From: CAWFMO01 sp963817065
Lineage (GTDB): Bacteria; Actinomycetota; Thermoleophilia; Solirubrobacterales; 70-9
DNA: 64,000 nucleotides
Assembly: GCA_963817065.1 (NCBI GenBank)
Contig: CAWFMO010000001.1
Span: forward strand, 744,001 to 808,000
Direction: 5' to 3'
Shown here piece after piece: positions 1 through 8,662 of the stretch; positions within the stretch are counted from its first letter, which is position 1, and every line of letters starts with the position of its first letter. The notes beneath the pieces were generated by a model that worked only from the letters and a program-made list of their open reading frames with translations, was not told the DNA's origin and ran no database searches. The translations under genes were made by a program, and so were the position numbers.

Positions 1-2
1 CG

Positions 3-422
3 ATCAACGTCAACTGGGTCAAGGACGGCGCCGAGCCCGGCTATCCGAACGTCCCCCACGGCTCGAGCTTCGTGATGGTGACCCAGTTCACGAACGGCTG
101 CCCCGACGACCGCTCGATCCTCACCTACTCGCAGTCGGAGAACCCGAACTCGCCCTACAACGCGAACCAGACGCGGATGTTCTCGCGCAAGCAGTGGGTC
201 AATCCCGCCTTCTGCGAGGCCGAGGTGCTCGCCGAGCCTGGCCTGACGATCACCAGGATCTGCTCCTCGGGCCCGTGCCCCAGCCGCGAGGCGGCGGCGC
301 CGCCGGCGCCGGCGGCGAAGCCGAAGCGCAAGTGCAAGAAGCTGAAGTCGAAGCGCAAGCGCAAGCAGTGCGCGAAGAAGCGCCGCAAGAACAAGAAGAA
401 CAAGAACAAGAAGAAGAAGTAG
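3..422 (+). CDS. Penicillin acylase family protein, C-terminal part (5' end outside window)
   Basis: The reading frame is open from the window edge and ends in TAG at 420-422. The visible 139 residues resemble the end of the large (beta) chain of secreted penicillin/acyl-homoserine-lactone acylases: a HGSSF-VMVTQF strand, then SQSENPNSP and the MFSRKQW stretch typical of the family's last beta-structure. The catalytic N-terminal Ser of the beta chain would lie upstream of the window. After residue ~95 it changes to a Pro/Ala linker and a very basic tail with two Cys (KRKCKK ... KQCAKK, 11 residues between them), as in other exported proteins here. Such enzymes hydrolyse amide side chains outside the cytoplasmic membrane. 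The next gene starts 3 bases after the stop, so they are probably co-transcribed. The family call rests on a short region. Confidence 0.7.
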   Translation: MNVNWVKDGAEPGYPNVPHGSSFVMVTQFTNGCPDDRSILTYSQSENPNSPYNANQTRMFSRKQWVNPAFCEAEVLAEPGLTITRICSSGPCPSREAAAPPAPAAKPKRKCKKLKSKRKRKQCAKKRRKNKKNKNKKKK

Positions 423-424
423 CC

Positions 425-2905
425 GTGAGGGTGCTGGCCGTGGCGCTGGGCCTGGCGCTGAGCGCGACCGCCACCCCGGCGCTCGCGTCGCCGCCGATCC
501 ACGCCCACCGCGGCGGCGCGCTGGTCGAGGGCGTGCCGACCTACCCGGAGAACTCGCTGCCGGCGCTGGCCGCCGCCGCGTCGGGGGGATTCATCCTCGA
601 GTTCGACGTCAAGCTGAGCGCCGACGACGTCCCGGTCGTGATCCACGACCCGACCCTCGACCGGACGACCGACTGCACCGGGCGGGTCGACGCGCTGACC
701 GCGGCCCAGCTCCGCGCCCAGTGCCGGGTCGACATCCTCGGCACCGACGACAACTCCGTCCAGCTCGGCCCGGGCGACTCGCGCCGCGCGGTGGTCCCCA
801 CCCTCGCCGAGGTCCTCGACCTCGCGGTCGAGCGCGGAGCCTCGATCAACGTCGAAGTCAAGAACGCTCCCACCGACCCCGACTTCGATCTCAGCGGCGT
901 AAACGCCGGCGCGGTCGCGTCCGCGATCGAGTCGAGCGGGATCCCGCGCTCGCGGGTGATCGTGCAGAGCTTCTGGCCGCTCGACCTCGTCGTCGTCAAG
1001 GCGAGGCTGCCCGACGTCGACGCGTCGCTGCTGACGCTGGCGGCGCTCAACGAGGCCGGCCCCGCGGGCGCGACCGCGATCGGGGCGGAGTGGTTCTCGC
1101 CCGGCTGGCCGGTCTCGTCGGTGACGATCGCCGAGGCCCACGCGCTCGGGCGACAGGTCGTTCCCTACACGCTCGACTCCGAGGGCGAGCTCGGCGCCGC
1201 GATCGAGGCCGGGGCCGACGCGCTGATCAGCAACGATCCGACGCGCGCGCGGCGCGTCGGCCGCGCGCTCGAGCCGCCGGCGCCGCCCTCGCCGCCGCCG
1301 CCGAGCGACGGGGAGTGCGCCGCTGCGAGGGCCTCGCGGACCTCGCCCGCGATCAGCTCCTACGACCCCGAGCCGGGCGCCCCGCGGGTGTTCGCGATGC
1401 AGCCCAAGCAGGAGCTGCGCCACGTCGTCACCTACCGCGCCTTCCGGACCAAGATCGAGTGCATGGTCCGCGAGCAGGTCGTACCGCGGATGGCTTCCGG
1501 GCGGCCGAACGTGATCGCCTTCAACGAGGACATCGGGCTGATGACGATCGCGACCGGGAGCCGCGGAACGCTGTCGCGCGAGATCTTCGGCGACTTTGCG
1601 CTCGCCCCGGTCTGCGAGCCGATCGGGGTCCCGTGCGGGACGCTCGGCGCGCTGGCCGCGGCCGGCGCCTCGTACACGCTGCCGCTGGCGCTCTACCGGC
1701 TGCGCTTTCCGCTCTCGGGGCTGCTGTCCTCGCCGTTCGTCGCCGCCACCGACACCTTCGCCCGCGGCTGGATGCAGACGTTCTCCGACATCGCCAAGCG
1801 CTACGGCGTCTACATCGTCGGCTCGGCGAACCAGGCCCCGTTCCGCGAGTCGCGCGACCCGAGCGAGATCGCCGCCTTCGCCGACCCCGACCAGCCGCCG
1901 CCCAGCTCCGTCTATATCGCAACGTCCGGTGAGGTCTTCAACGAGGTTTTCATGTGGGGGCCGGACGACGTCCGGGTCGAGGGGCCGCGGCCGCTGCGAA
2001 ACGTCGTCGCCAGCAACAAGAAGGTGCCGCTGACGCCGATCGAGCAGCAGCTCCAGATGACGCCCGGCCCCGCGAGCGGCCCCGACGCGATCGAGAACCT
2101 GCGCCCGTTCCGGATCCCCGGCACCGAGGCGCGGGTCGGCTTCGCGACCAGCCTGCCGGCGTTCATCTACGGGCACGCGATCGGCGAGCCGGCGCCGCTC
2201 GACCCGTGCACAGATGCCGCGGTTTTCTATATGGCGTGCATGGACCGGCTCGGGGCCAACCTCGTGATCCAGGACGAGGCCAACCCGGGGCGCTGGGCCG
2301 GTCCCAGCGGCGAGGGCAACTGGCAGCCGCTCGAGTGGATGCGCTCGACCTGGCGCGCCGCCGCCGACCCGGCGCACTCGTTCGCCTACAACGTCACCCC
2401 GCACCTGGTCGGCAACCTCTCCGACCTGCCGTTCGACGGGCAGACGGCGATCACCCAGCGCGGGCTCGGCGGACCGTCGGCCTGCACCTACGTCGGCAAC
2501 TCGAGCTTGATCGAGGGCGATCCGGGCTACCTGGCGCCCTACGCCGGCCCGAAGCCGGAGTTCCTCGCCCTGGCCCCCTGGGTGTCGCCCGACGCCCCGC
2601 GCGCCGATCTGCGCGAGACCGCGCGCCGGCTCGCGCCGGGCTCCGGCGACCCGCTCGAGAACGACTACCTCGAGACCGCCGTCGTCGCCGACCTCCCGTT
2701 CCCGCCCGACCCGGGCCGCGGCAACTGCAACACGAGCATCGCGCCCGCGGCGGTTGCGCCGGCGCCCGCCGCGACTCGCCCCGGCGGCAACGTCAAACGC
2801 GCGATCCGCCGCTGCAGGCGCAAATTCCGGCGCGGCAACCGCTCGAAGCGCGCCAAGCGCAAGCTCCGCCGCTGCATCAAGAAGGCGCGAAAAAGGGGCC
2901 CGTAG
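425..2905 (+). CDS. Secreted glycerophosphodiester phosphodiesterase-nitrilase superfamily fusion with basic tail
   Basis: GTG 425 is chosen because it directly precedes a signal peptide (VRVLAVALGLALSATATPALA); the frame is open further upstream but overlaps the previous gene. About 826 residues. Residues ~22-280 are a GDPD TIM barrel: HAHRGG, PENSLPAL, LEFDVKLSADD, HDPTLDRTT and a late ISNDP strand. This family cleaves glycerophosphodiesters to glycerol-3-phosphate and an alcohol. After a Pro-rich linker (~285-300), residues ~325-660 look like a carbon-nitrogen hydrolase: candidate catalytic Glu368 (AFNEDIG), Lys532/533 (SNKKVPL) and Cys605 (MACMDRLGANL, followed by DEANPGRW). The Glu-Lys spacing is longer than usual, implying an insert. 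The last ~35 residues are Arg/Lys-rich with two Cys. The first half is confident; the second is assigned from motif order. It probably acts outside the membrane. Confidence 0.75.
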   Translation: MRVLAVALGLALSATATPALASPPIHAHRGGALVEGVPTYPENSLPALAAAASGGFILEFDVKLSADDVPVVIHDPTLDRTTDCTGRVDALTAAQLRAQCRVDILGTDDNSVQLGPGDSRRAVVPTLAEVLDLAVERGASINVEVKNAPTDPDFDLSGVNAGAVASAIESSGIPRSRVIVQSFWPLDLVVVKARLPDVDASLLTLAALNEAGPAGATAIGAEWFSPGWPVSSVTIAEAHALGRQVVPYTLDSEGELGAAIEAGADALISNDPTRARRVGRALEPPAPPSPPPPSDGECAAARASRTSPAISSYDPEPGAPRVFAMQPKQELRHVVTYRAFRTKIECMVREQVVPRMASGRPNVIAFNEDIGLMTIATGSRGTLSREIFGDFALAPVCEPIGVPCGTLGALAAAGASYTLPLALYRLRFPLSGLLSSPFVAATDTFARGWMQTFSDIAKRYGVYIVGSANQAPFRESRDPSEIAAFADPDQPPPSSVYIATSGEVFNEVFMWGPDDVRVEGPRPLRNVVASNKKVPLTPIEQQLQMTPGPASGPDAIENLRPFRIPGTEARVGFATSLPAFIYGHAIGEPAPLDPCTDAAVFYMACMDRLGANLVIQDEANPGRWAGPSGEGNWQPLEWMRSTWRAAADPAHSFAYNVTPHLVGNLSDLPFDGQTAITQRGLGGPSACTYVGNSSLIEGDPGYLAPYAGPKPEFLALAPWVSPDAPRADLRETARRLAPGSGDPLENDYLETAVVADLPFPPDPGRGNCNTSIAPAAVAPAPAATRPGGNVKRAIRRCRRKFRRGNRSKRAKRKLRRCIKKARKRGP

Positions 2906-2918
2906 GCCCCTTCTCGCG
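2886..2918 (+). terminator. Hairpin terminator at the end of the GDPD-nitrilase gene
   Basis: AAGGGGCC (2893-2900) pairs with GGCCCCTT (2905-2912) around a CGTA loop, and outer CGCGA/TCGCG arms extend the stem. The stop codon lies inside the hairpin. The T-run is weak, as is common in high-GC genomes. Confidence 0.6.
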
Positions 2919-3033
2919 TGACTTCGTGCTTTCCGGAAATCCCTCCCCGGCAGCAGTTGTCCAGACCTCCTAAACCGCGAAAGCGGGCCGAGTTGCGGTG
3001 TGATCGCAATCGCCAACGGGTAGTTTCCGCCGC

Positions 3034-4413
3034 GTGGAAGCAGTGAGCAAGGAGCCCCGCAGCGCCGACGTCGTCGTCGTCGGCGCCGGGATCGCCGGGC
3101 TGACCGCGGCGCGCCGGCTCGCGGCCGCCGGGCGCTCGGTCGCCGTGCTCGAGGCCCGCGACCGGGTCGGCGGGCGGACGCTCAACGCGCCGATCGGCGA
3201 GAACCAGATCAGCGAGATGGGCGGCCAATGGGTCGGCCCGACCCAGGACCGGGTCTTGGCCCTGGTGCGCGAGCTCGAGCTCGAGACCTTTCCGACCTAC
3301 TACGAGGGCCGGAACCTGCTCGAGCTCAGCGGCAAGCAGCGCTCCTACAAGGGCACGATCCCGAAGCTCGGCCCGCTGGTCCTGCTCGACGTCGATCGCG
3401 CGCGGCGCAAGCTCGCGAAGCTCTCGGCCCAGGTGCCGCTCGAGGCGCCGTGGGATGCCGAGAACGCCGAGGAGCTCGACTCGCAGACGCTCCGCAGCTG
3501 GTTCGAGGGCGTGACCCGGACGCGCAAGGCGCGCAAACTGCTCGAGCTCGGGATCGCGACCGTGATGGGGACGGGGACCGCCGAGCAGTCGCTGCTCTGG
3601 ATGCTCTTCTACGCGCGCGCGGGCGGCGGGCTCGACATGCTGCTCGACACCGAGGGCGGGGCCCAGCAGGACCGCATCGTCGGCGGCTCGCAGCTGATCT
3701 GCACGCGGATCGCCGAGCAGCTCGGAAGCTCCGTCGTGCTCGGCGCCCCGGTGACCAAGATCGAGCAGGACTCGAGCGGGGTCACCGCCGAGGCAAAGGG
3801 CGTCGTCGTCTCGGCGCAGCGCGCGATCGTCACCGTTCCCGCGCCGCTCGCGGCGCGGATCTCGTACTCGCCGCCGCTCGGCGGCCAGCGCGACCAGCTC
3901 AGCCAGCGGACGATCGGCGGGGCGATCATCAAGTGCGCCGCCGTCTACGCGGAGCCCTTCTGGCGCGCCGACGGGCTGACCGGCCAGGCGGTCAGCGACG
4001 CCGGGGTCCTCAGCACGACCTTCGACAACTCGCCCCCCGACGGCTCGCGGGGCGTCCTGATGGGCTTCATCGCCGGCCACGAGGCGATCCGCCAGGCGCG
4101 CCGCTCCGAGGCCGAGCGGCGCACGGCCGTCGTCGAAGACTTCGTGCGCCTCTTCGGCGAGCGCGCCGCGCAGCCGGCGATCTACGTCGAGCAGGCCTGG
4201 GCGGAGGAGGAGTGGTCGCGCGGCGGCCCGGTCTTCTCGCTGACGCCGGGCGCGCTCAGCGCCCACGGCGAGGCGCTGCGGCGCCCCGCCGGCCGCCTGC
4301 ACTGGGCCGGCTCGGAGACCTCGAGCGTCTGGTGCGGCTACATGGACGGCGCGGTTCGCTCCGGCGAGCGCGCCGCCGAGGAGGCGCTCGACGCCGAGGG
4401 GTGGAGGCTTTGA
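3034..4413 (+). CDS. Flavin monoamine oxidase family protein
   Basis: A cytoplasmic FAD enzyme of 459 residues that should oxidise an amine to an imine, giving aldehyde, ammonia and hydrogen peroxide. The N-terminus has the dinucleotide fold VVVVGAGIAGLTAARRL followed by EARDRVGGRT, the GG doublet motif of this family. EMGGQWVGPTQDR matches the substrate-domain entry of MAO-like enzymes. Near the C-terminus LHWAGSETSSVWCGYMDGA is the FAD-contacting motif, where MAOs carry a similar W-x-GYM-x-GA stretch. The covalent-FAD Cys of eukaryotic MAO is not evident. Start GTG 3034; GTG 3043 is an alternative. The stop overlaps the start of the amidase gene, so the two are translationally coupled, and an amine-oxidase/amidase pair suggests amine or amide catabolism. 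Substrate unknown. Confidence 0.85.
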   Translation: MEAVSKEPRSADVVVVGAGIAGLTAARRLAAAGRSVAVLEARDRVGGRTLNAPIGENQISEMGGQWVGPTQDRVLALVRELELETFPTYYEGRNLLELSGKQRSYKGTIPKLGPLVLLDVDRARRKLAKLSAQVPLEAPWDAENAEELDSQTLRSWFEGVTRTRKARKLLELGIATVMGTGTAEQSLLWMLFYARAGGGLDMLLDTEGGAQQDRIVGGSQLICTRIAEQLGSSVVLGAPVTKIEQDSSGVTAEAKGVVVSAQRAIVTVPAPLAARISYSPPLGGQRDQLSQRTIGGAIIKCAAVYAEPFWRADGLTGQAVSDAGVLSTTFDNSPPDGSRGVLMGFIAGHEAIRQARRSEAERRTAVVEDFVRLFGERAAQPAIYVEQAWAEEEWSRGGPVFSLTPGALSAHGEALRRPAGRLHWAGSETSSVWCGYMDGAVRSGERAAEEALDAEGWRL

Positions 4414-5834
4414 CGGCCTCCCTCAGCAGCGAGGACCTCGCGTTCGCGGGCGTCGCACGCCAGGCCGAGATGATCCGCTCGGGCCAGGTCACCTCGCGCA
4501 GGCTGGTCGAGACCTACCTCGAGCGGATCGAGCGCATCAACCCCGAGATCAACGCCTACAACGTCGTCCTCGCCGAGCAGGCGCTGGCCGAGGCCGACGC
4601 CGCCGACGAGCGCCACGACGCGGGCCGCTACACGGCGCTGAACGGGGTCCCGCTGGCGCTCAAGGACAACGTCGACCTGACGGGCCAGGTGACGAGCTTC
4701 GGCACCGCCGCCTTCGACGAGCCCGCGACCACCGACTCGGAGATCGTCAGGCGGCTGCGCGACGCCGGCGCCGTGATCCTCGGCAAGACCAATCTGCCCG
4801 AGCTCGCGATCTGCGGCTTCACCGAGACCGAGCGCTGGGGGATCACCCGCAACCCCTGGCACCTCGGCCACACGCCCGGCGGCTCGAGCGGAGGCTCGGC
4901 GGCCGCGGTCGCCGCCGGGCTCTGCGCCGCGGCGCAGGCCTCCGACGGCGCAGGCTCGATCCGGATCCCGGCCGCCAACTGCAACCTCTTCGGGCTCAAG
5001 CCGCAGCGCGACCGCGTCACCCTCGCGCCGGACACCGAGCACTGGCACGGGATGTCGGTCTACGGCTTCCTCACGCACTCGGTGATCGACACCGCGCTGC
5101 TGCTCGACGTGGTCACCGCGGGCGAGGGAATGGCGAACGCGCCGCCGCCGCCCGAGCGCCCGTTCACCGGCGCGGCGGGCAGCGATCCCGGCAAGCTTCG
5201 GATCGCGTTCTCGACCAAGCCGGTCCGCGCGCTCGCGCCGCCGAGAATCACGGACGAGGTCAAGGGCGCGGTCGCCTCGACCGCCGAGCTGCTGCGCTCG
5301 CTCGGGCACGAGGTCGTCGAAACGGGGCCGAAGTACGGCTCGATCGGCAACCGGATCATGCCCCGCTACCTCGGCGGGATCCGCGACGAGGCGAAGGGCG
5401 TTCCCGACTACAAGGCGCTCGAGCCGCGGACCAAGGGCTTCAAGCGCCTCGGCTCGGCGACGGTCACCAAGCGCGGGCTCGAGAAGGCGAAGACGAGCGG
5501 CGAGGCGAAGGACCGCGAGCGGATCGGCGAGCTGTTCGAGGAGTTCGACGTCTACGTGACCTCGCCGGTCGGCGAGCCGCCGGTCGAGATCGGCAGATGG
5601 GAGGGCAAGGGCGCGCTGCGCACCGTGCTCAGCATGAGCCGCAGCTATCCGTTCTGCCCGGTCTGGAACCACACCGGCCAGCCCGCGGCGTCGGTCCCGG
5701 CGGGGTTCACCGATGACGGGCTGCCGCTCGCCGTGATGATCGTCGGGCGGCCCAACGACGAGGCGACCTTGCTCGCGCTCGCGTCGCAGATCGAGACCGC
5801 CCGCCCGTGGGCGGGCAGGCGGCCTCAGATCTAG
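4410..5834 (+). CDS. Amidase signature family hydrolase
   Basis: A 474-residue amidase that hydrolyses carboxylic amides to acid and ammonia/amine through a Ser-cisSer-Lys triad. All three residues are visible: Lys85 (PLALKDNVDL), cis-Ser160 in GGSSGGSAAA and nucleophile Ser183 in GAGSIRIPA. Spacing and length match the family. The C-terminal NHTGQPAASVPAGF stretch is also typical. The start is taken as TTG 4410, giving a 4-base TTGA overlap with the amine oxidase stop and a GAGGGG ribosome site about 8 bases upstream; GTG 4401 is an in-frame alternative. No signal peptide. Likely in an operon with the amine oxidase. Substrate cannot be told; GatA is unlikely because gatB/gatC are absent nearby. 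Confidence 0.88.
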   Translation: MTASLSSEDLAFAGVARQAEMIRSGQVTSRRLVETYLERIERINPEINAYNVVLAEQALAEADAADERHDAGRYTALNGVPLALKDNVDLTGQVTSFGTAAFDEPATTDSEIVRRLRDAGAVILGKTNLPELAICGFTETERWGITRNPWHLGHTPGGSSGGSAAAVAAGLCAAAQASDGAGSIRIPAANCNLFGLKPQRDRVTLAPDTEHWHGMSVYGFLTHSVIDTALLLDVVTAGEGMANAPPPPERPFTGAAGSDPGKLRIAFSTKPVRALAPPRITDEVKGAVASTAELLRSLGHEVVETGPKYGSIGNRIMPRYLGGIRDEAKGVPDYKALEPRTKGFKRLGSATVTKRGLEKAKTSGEAKDRERIGELFEEFDVYVTSPVGEPPVEIGRWEGKGALRTVLSMSRSYPFCPVWNHTGQPAASVPAGFTDDGLPLAVMIVGRPNDEATLLALASQIETARPWAGRRPQI

Positions 5835-5841
5835 CTGCGGT

Positions 5842-6732
5842 TCAGGTCCCCGGGATAACCGCCGCGTGCCAGGCGTCGGAGAGCTGCTGCCCGGTCGGTG
5901 CGTTGCCGACGATCCGCGAGTCCGCCTCGTTGAGCTCGAGCCGGTTCGCGCCCGCGGGCGAGGGCAGGCCCTGCTTCGCGTTGACCGCGAAGTCGAGCAG
6001 CCCCGGGAGGATCCCGCAGCCGGTCGCCGCGGGGACCGCGAACGCGTCGTCGACCTGCGAGACGGGGACGTCGGAGGTCGCGGTGATGAAATCGGCCTCC
6101 GAGCCGAGCGGGTCCTCCTCGAACGTGATCCCGGTCGCGAGCGGCTCCTGCCGCGGCTGGAGCACGATCGGATCCGCCTCGGAGCCGATGTAGCAACTCG
6201 GCCCGAGGAGGACGTTCTCGAGGTGGATCTTGAGCGGCAGGGTGACGATCGTGCCTCCGCTCGCCGCGGCGAAGAGGCTGAAGTCGCTCGCCTGGCCGGC
6301 GAGCTCGACAGTCGCGTCGACGCGGTTGAGGCCGTTGTCCGCGATCAGCTCGCAGATCTCGGTCACCGGTGGCGCCCCGGCCGGGCACATCAATCCGAGC
6401 AGCCCGCCCGGGATCTTGACCGGATCGGAGACCAGCGTCGCTCCGACCACGTTGGGCAGCCCGGGCCCCCAGGCCGCGAACTGGAGGTTCGTGTTACCGG
6501 TGCGCACCGTGGTGGCGCCGATCTTGAACGTCCCGTGGGGCGAGTTGCTTGAGATGCACCCGTTGCCGCCGTTTTGCACGGCGAGGATCGCCGGGTCGTC
6601 GACCGGACAGCGGTCGAACTTGTCCCACGGTCCCTGCAGATCGACGGCGGATGCCGAAGATGCCGGAATGAGAGCGAACCCCGCGACGGCGGCTGCGATC
6701 GCCACGAGCTTGATCCTGCGGTTGAACACCAT
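5842..6732 (-). CDS. Secreted protein of unknown function
   Basis: About 296 residues with a clear signal peptide (VFNRRIKLVAIAAAVAGFALIPASSASA) and no membrane segment afterwards. The start is placed at the ATG giving MVFNRR because GGAGGTGGAG lies just before it; an in-frame ATG 12 bases upstream (6744) is the alternative. The mature part is rich in Gly, Pro and beta-prone segments, with several Cys (RCPVDDP, GCISSN, LMCPAG, EICELI, PSCYIG, TGCGIL) that could form disulfides outside the cell. I recognise no catalytic motif or named domain. It ends 8 bases from the convergent amidase gene. It lacks the Lys-rich tail found on many other exported proteins in this window. Confidence 0.65.
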   Translation of the reverse strand: MVFNRRIKLVAIAAAVAGFALIPASSASAVDLQGPWDKFDRCPVDDPAILAVQNGGNGCISSNSPHGTFKIGATTVRTGNTNLQFAAWGPGLPNVVGATLVSDPVKIPGGLLGLMCPAGAPPVTEICELIADNGLNRVDATVELAGQASDFSLFAAASGGTIVTLPLKIHLENVLLGPSCYIGSEADPIVLQPRQEPLATGITFEEDPLGSEADFITATSDVPVSQVDDAFAVPAATGCGILPGLLDFAVNAKQGLPSPAGANRLELNEADSRIVGNAPTGQQLSDAWHAAVIPGT

Positions 6733-6787
6733 CTCCACCTCCATGTACGTCCCTGCACATGGGCCGGTGCCTCCCGCGCGGAAGCTA

Positions 6788-8662
6788 TCAGGGCCGGCGG
6801 AGCGGGATGCTGAGCGTCGAGCCCGGCCCGGCGCCGAGGATCCCGCCGAGCGAGGTCAGATAGGGCTTGAAGAACCCGAGCTCGCCGGCGCTGACCCATG
6901 CGAGCAGGGAGTGGCCGGCCGGGATCAGGGCGCTCGTCTCCTGGCCGGCGATCTCGACCTGCCGCTCGACGCCGGGCGTCGCGCCGCGGATCCCCTCGAC
7001 CCCGCGGCTGAGCAGGGTCATCGTCCCGTCGGGGGCGCGGTCGAAGAGCTTGAGCACGAGCTGTGAGTCCGGCGTCAGCGGGGTCCAGGCGAGCGACGCG
7101 TGGACCTGGCCGCTGAGCTCGCGGTCGGTCGAGCTCGGATCGATCGGGAAGCCGGCGATCAGGCCCGGGAAGTTCGTCGCCGGAAGCTGGGCGGGGATCG
7201 GAGAGGTCCCGATCGGGGTCGCGGCGAGCGCCGCGGTCAGCACCGGGTCGTTGGCCGGGTCGACCGTGATCGGGAGCAGCGGCATCGGCCCCGCCGCGCC
7301 GAGCTGGAAGCTTGCCTCCTGGGTACCCGGCGGCGGCCAGGTGGGGGAGACGTGGCGGGTCCAGGCGTCCTCGGGATATTTGTAGGAGTTCGACGGGACC
7401 GCGACGCGGGGGTCGCGGCGCCAGTAGACGACCTCGGGCTGGTCGGCCCGCCCGCCGGCGCCCGCGCCGGAGCGCGCCGCAAGCGCGGCCCCCTCGCGGA
7501 TCAGCCTCCGCCCGCGCCTGATCAGCCGCCTTCCCTTGCGCCGCTGCCCGCGCTTCAGCAGCCGCTTGCCGCGGCGCACGAGCCGGCGCCCCCTCTCGAT
7601 CAGCTGCGCGCCGCGCACCGCATTCGCCGAGCTCGGCGCGACGCCGGTGACTGGGACGGGCTCCGGTTTGAGGATCGAGTTCACGAACCGGACCTGCTCG
7701 GCGAGCTCGTCGCGCTCGGCGTTCGCCGGGGTCAGCGGCGCGGCGTGGCCGCCCATCGTCAGGTAGATCCGGTTGGCCGGGTTCGGCATCCGCCGCCACA
7801 TCGAGATCGCCATCTCGGGGGTGAACAGCCCGTCGTCGAAGGACTGCGCCCAGTAGGACGGGATCGTCATCCGATCGAGGTGGCAGCCGGGCGAGCGGTA
7901 GGCGAGGTCTGCCTTGGTCGGGCTCAGCAGCGCGTCGTGGCCCGAGCTGTCGCAGAGGTCGCGCTCCGACTCGAGGATCTCCGGCAGGTCGAGCGCCATC
8001 GTCCCGATCCACTTGAGGACCAGCGGCGACATCCGCCCCTGGGCGCCGACGAGGTAGGTCTGGATCAGGCCGAGCCCGAACGAGAGCTTGACGACCCCGC
8101 TCGGCGCCAGCGCGTCGTAGACGTAGTCGGGGGTGTTGCCTGGGATCAGGGCGCGGAAGCGGATCCCGTACGGGTTGACGTCGGTCTCGGCGCTGTGGGC
8201 CTGGCCGCCGTTCGTGTAGAGCCCGCCCTGCGACTCGCCGCCGAGCGCGATCCGCGAGCGGTCGAGCGGAAAGCTGCGGAGCGCCCAGTCGGCGACGTCG
8301 AAGAGGTCGCGCATCTCCTTCGGGCCCGCGACGACCGTGTGTCCGGTCGAGTTGCCGTGGCCGCGAGCCGAGAACGCGAGCACCGCGTAGCCCTCGGCGG
8401 TGAAGGCGTCGGCGTGCGCGGTGACGATCCCCTCGCGCTTCTGGTTGCCGCCGCCGTGGAAATAGATCAGCAGCGGCCAGCCGCCGGAGGGAGGCGAGCC
8501 GGCGGGGAGGTAGACGTCGGTGTCGAGCGCGACCGCGCCGCCGAGCTCGTCGGGCTGGGTCACGGGGACGGTGTGGGTCGAGGGCGTCGCCGCCGCGGCG
8601 GGGGCCGCCGCGAGCGCGAGGCAGGCCGCGGTGAGCACCGCGGCGAGTGACGGTCGGCTCAA
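6788..8662 (-). CDS. Secreted S15/CocE-like alpha/beta hydrolase with an arginine-rich insertion
   Basis: 624 residues beginning with a signal peptide ending near AAPAAAA. The alpha/beta-hydrolase core resembles CocE/X-Pro dipeptidyl-peptidase (S15) enzymes: oxyanion-hole region LLIYFHGGGN, nucleophile elbow GGESQGG with Ser144, an acid candidate in QSFDDGLFTPE, and a His in TMGGHAAPL. A C-terminal jelly-roll-like domain (LSGQVHASLAW, PAGHSLLAWVS) fits S15 architecture. Residues ~350-396 are an unusual run of RRG/RRL repeats (GRRLVRRGKRLLKRG...) between core and C-terminal domain. The TTG start overlaps the stop of the upstream MBL gene by 4 bases, so the pair is one operon. Substrate (ester or peptide) unknown; action outside the membrane is expected. 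Confidence 0.78.
   Translation of the reverse strand: MSRPSLAAVLTAACLALAAAPAAAATPSTHTVPVTQPDELGGAVALDTDVYLPAGSPPSGGWPLLIYFHGGGNQKREGIVTAHADAFTAEGYAVLAFSARGHGNSTGHTVVAGPKEMRDLFDVADWALRSFPLDRSRIALGGESQGGLYTNGGQAHSAETDVNPYGIRFRALIPGNTPDYVYDALAPSGVVKLSFGLGLIQTYLVGAQGRMSPLVLKWIGTMALDLPEILESERDLCDSSGHDALLSPTKADLAYRSPGCHLDRMTIPSYWAQSFDDGLFTPEMAISMWRRMPNPANRIYLTMGGHAAPLTPANAERDELAEQVRFVNSILKPEPVPVTGVAPSSANAVRGAQLIERGRRLVRRGKRLLKRGQRRKGRRLIRRGRRLIREGAALAARSGAGAGGRADQPEVVYWRRDPRVAVPSNSYKYPEDAWTRHVSPTWPPPGTQEASFQLGAAGPMPLLPITVDPANDPVLTAALAATPIGTSPIPAQLPATNFPGLIAGFPIDPSSTDRELSGQVHASLAWTPLTPDSQLVLKLFDRAPDGTMTLLSRGVEGIRGATPGVERQVEIAGQETSALIPAGHSLLAWVSAGELGFFKPYLTSLGGILGAGPGSTLSIPLRRP

Noticed and set aside
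155..3016. A 953-codon open frame on the minus strand opposite the GDPD-nitrilase gene
   Set aside because: It is an antisense shadow produced by high GC third positions; its translation is Arg/Gly/Asp-rich without any domain, while the plus strand has two recognisable families with a signal peptide.
4410..5834. Assignment of the amidase as GatA of the Glu-tRNA amidotransferase
   Set aside because: gatB and gatC are not adjacent, and the neighbour is an amine oxidase; the general amidase signature alone does not support GatA.
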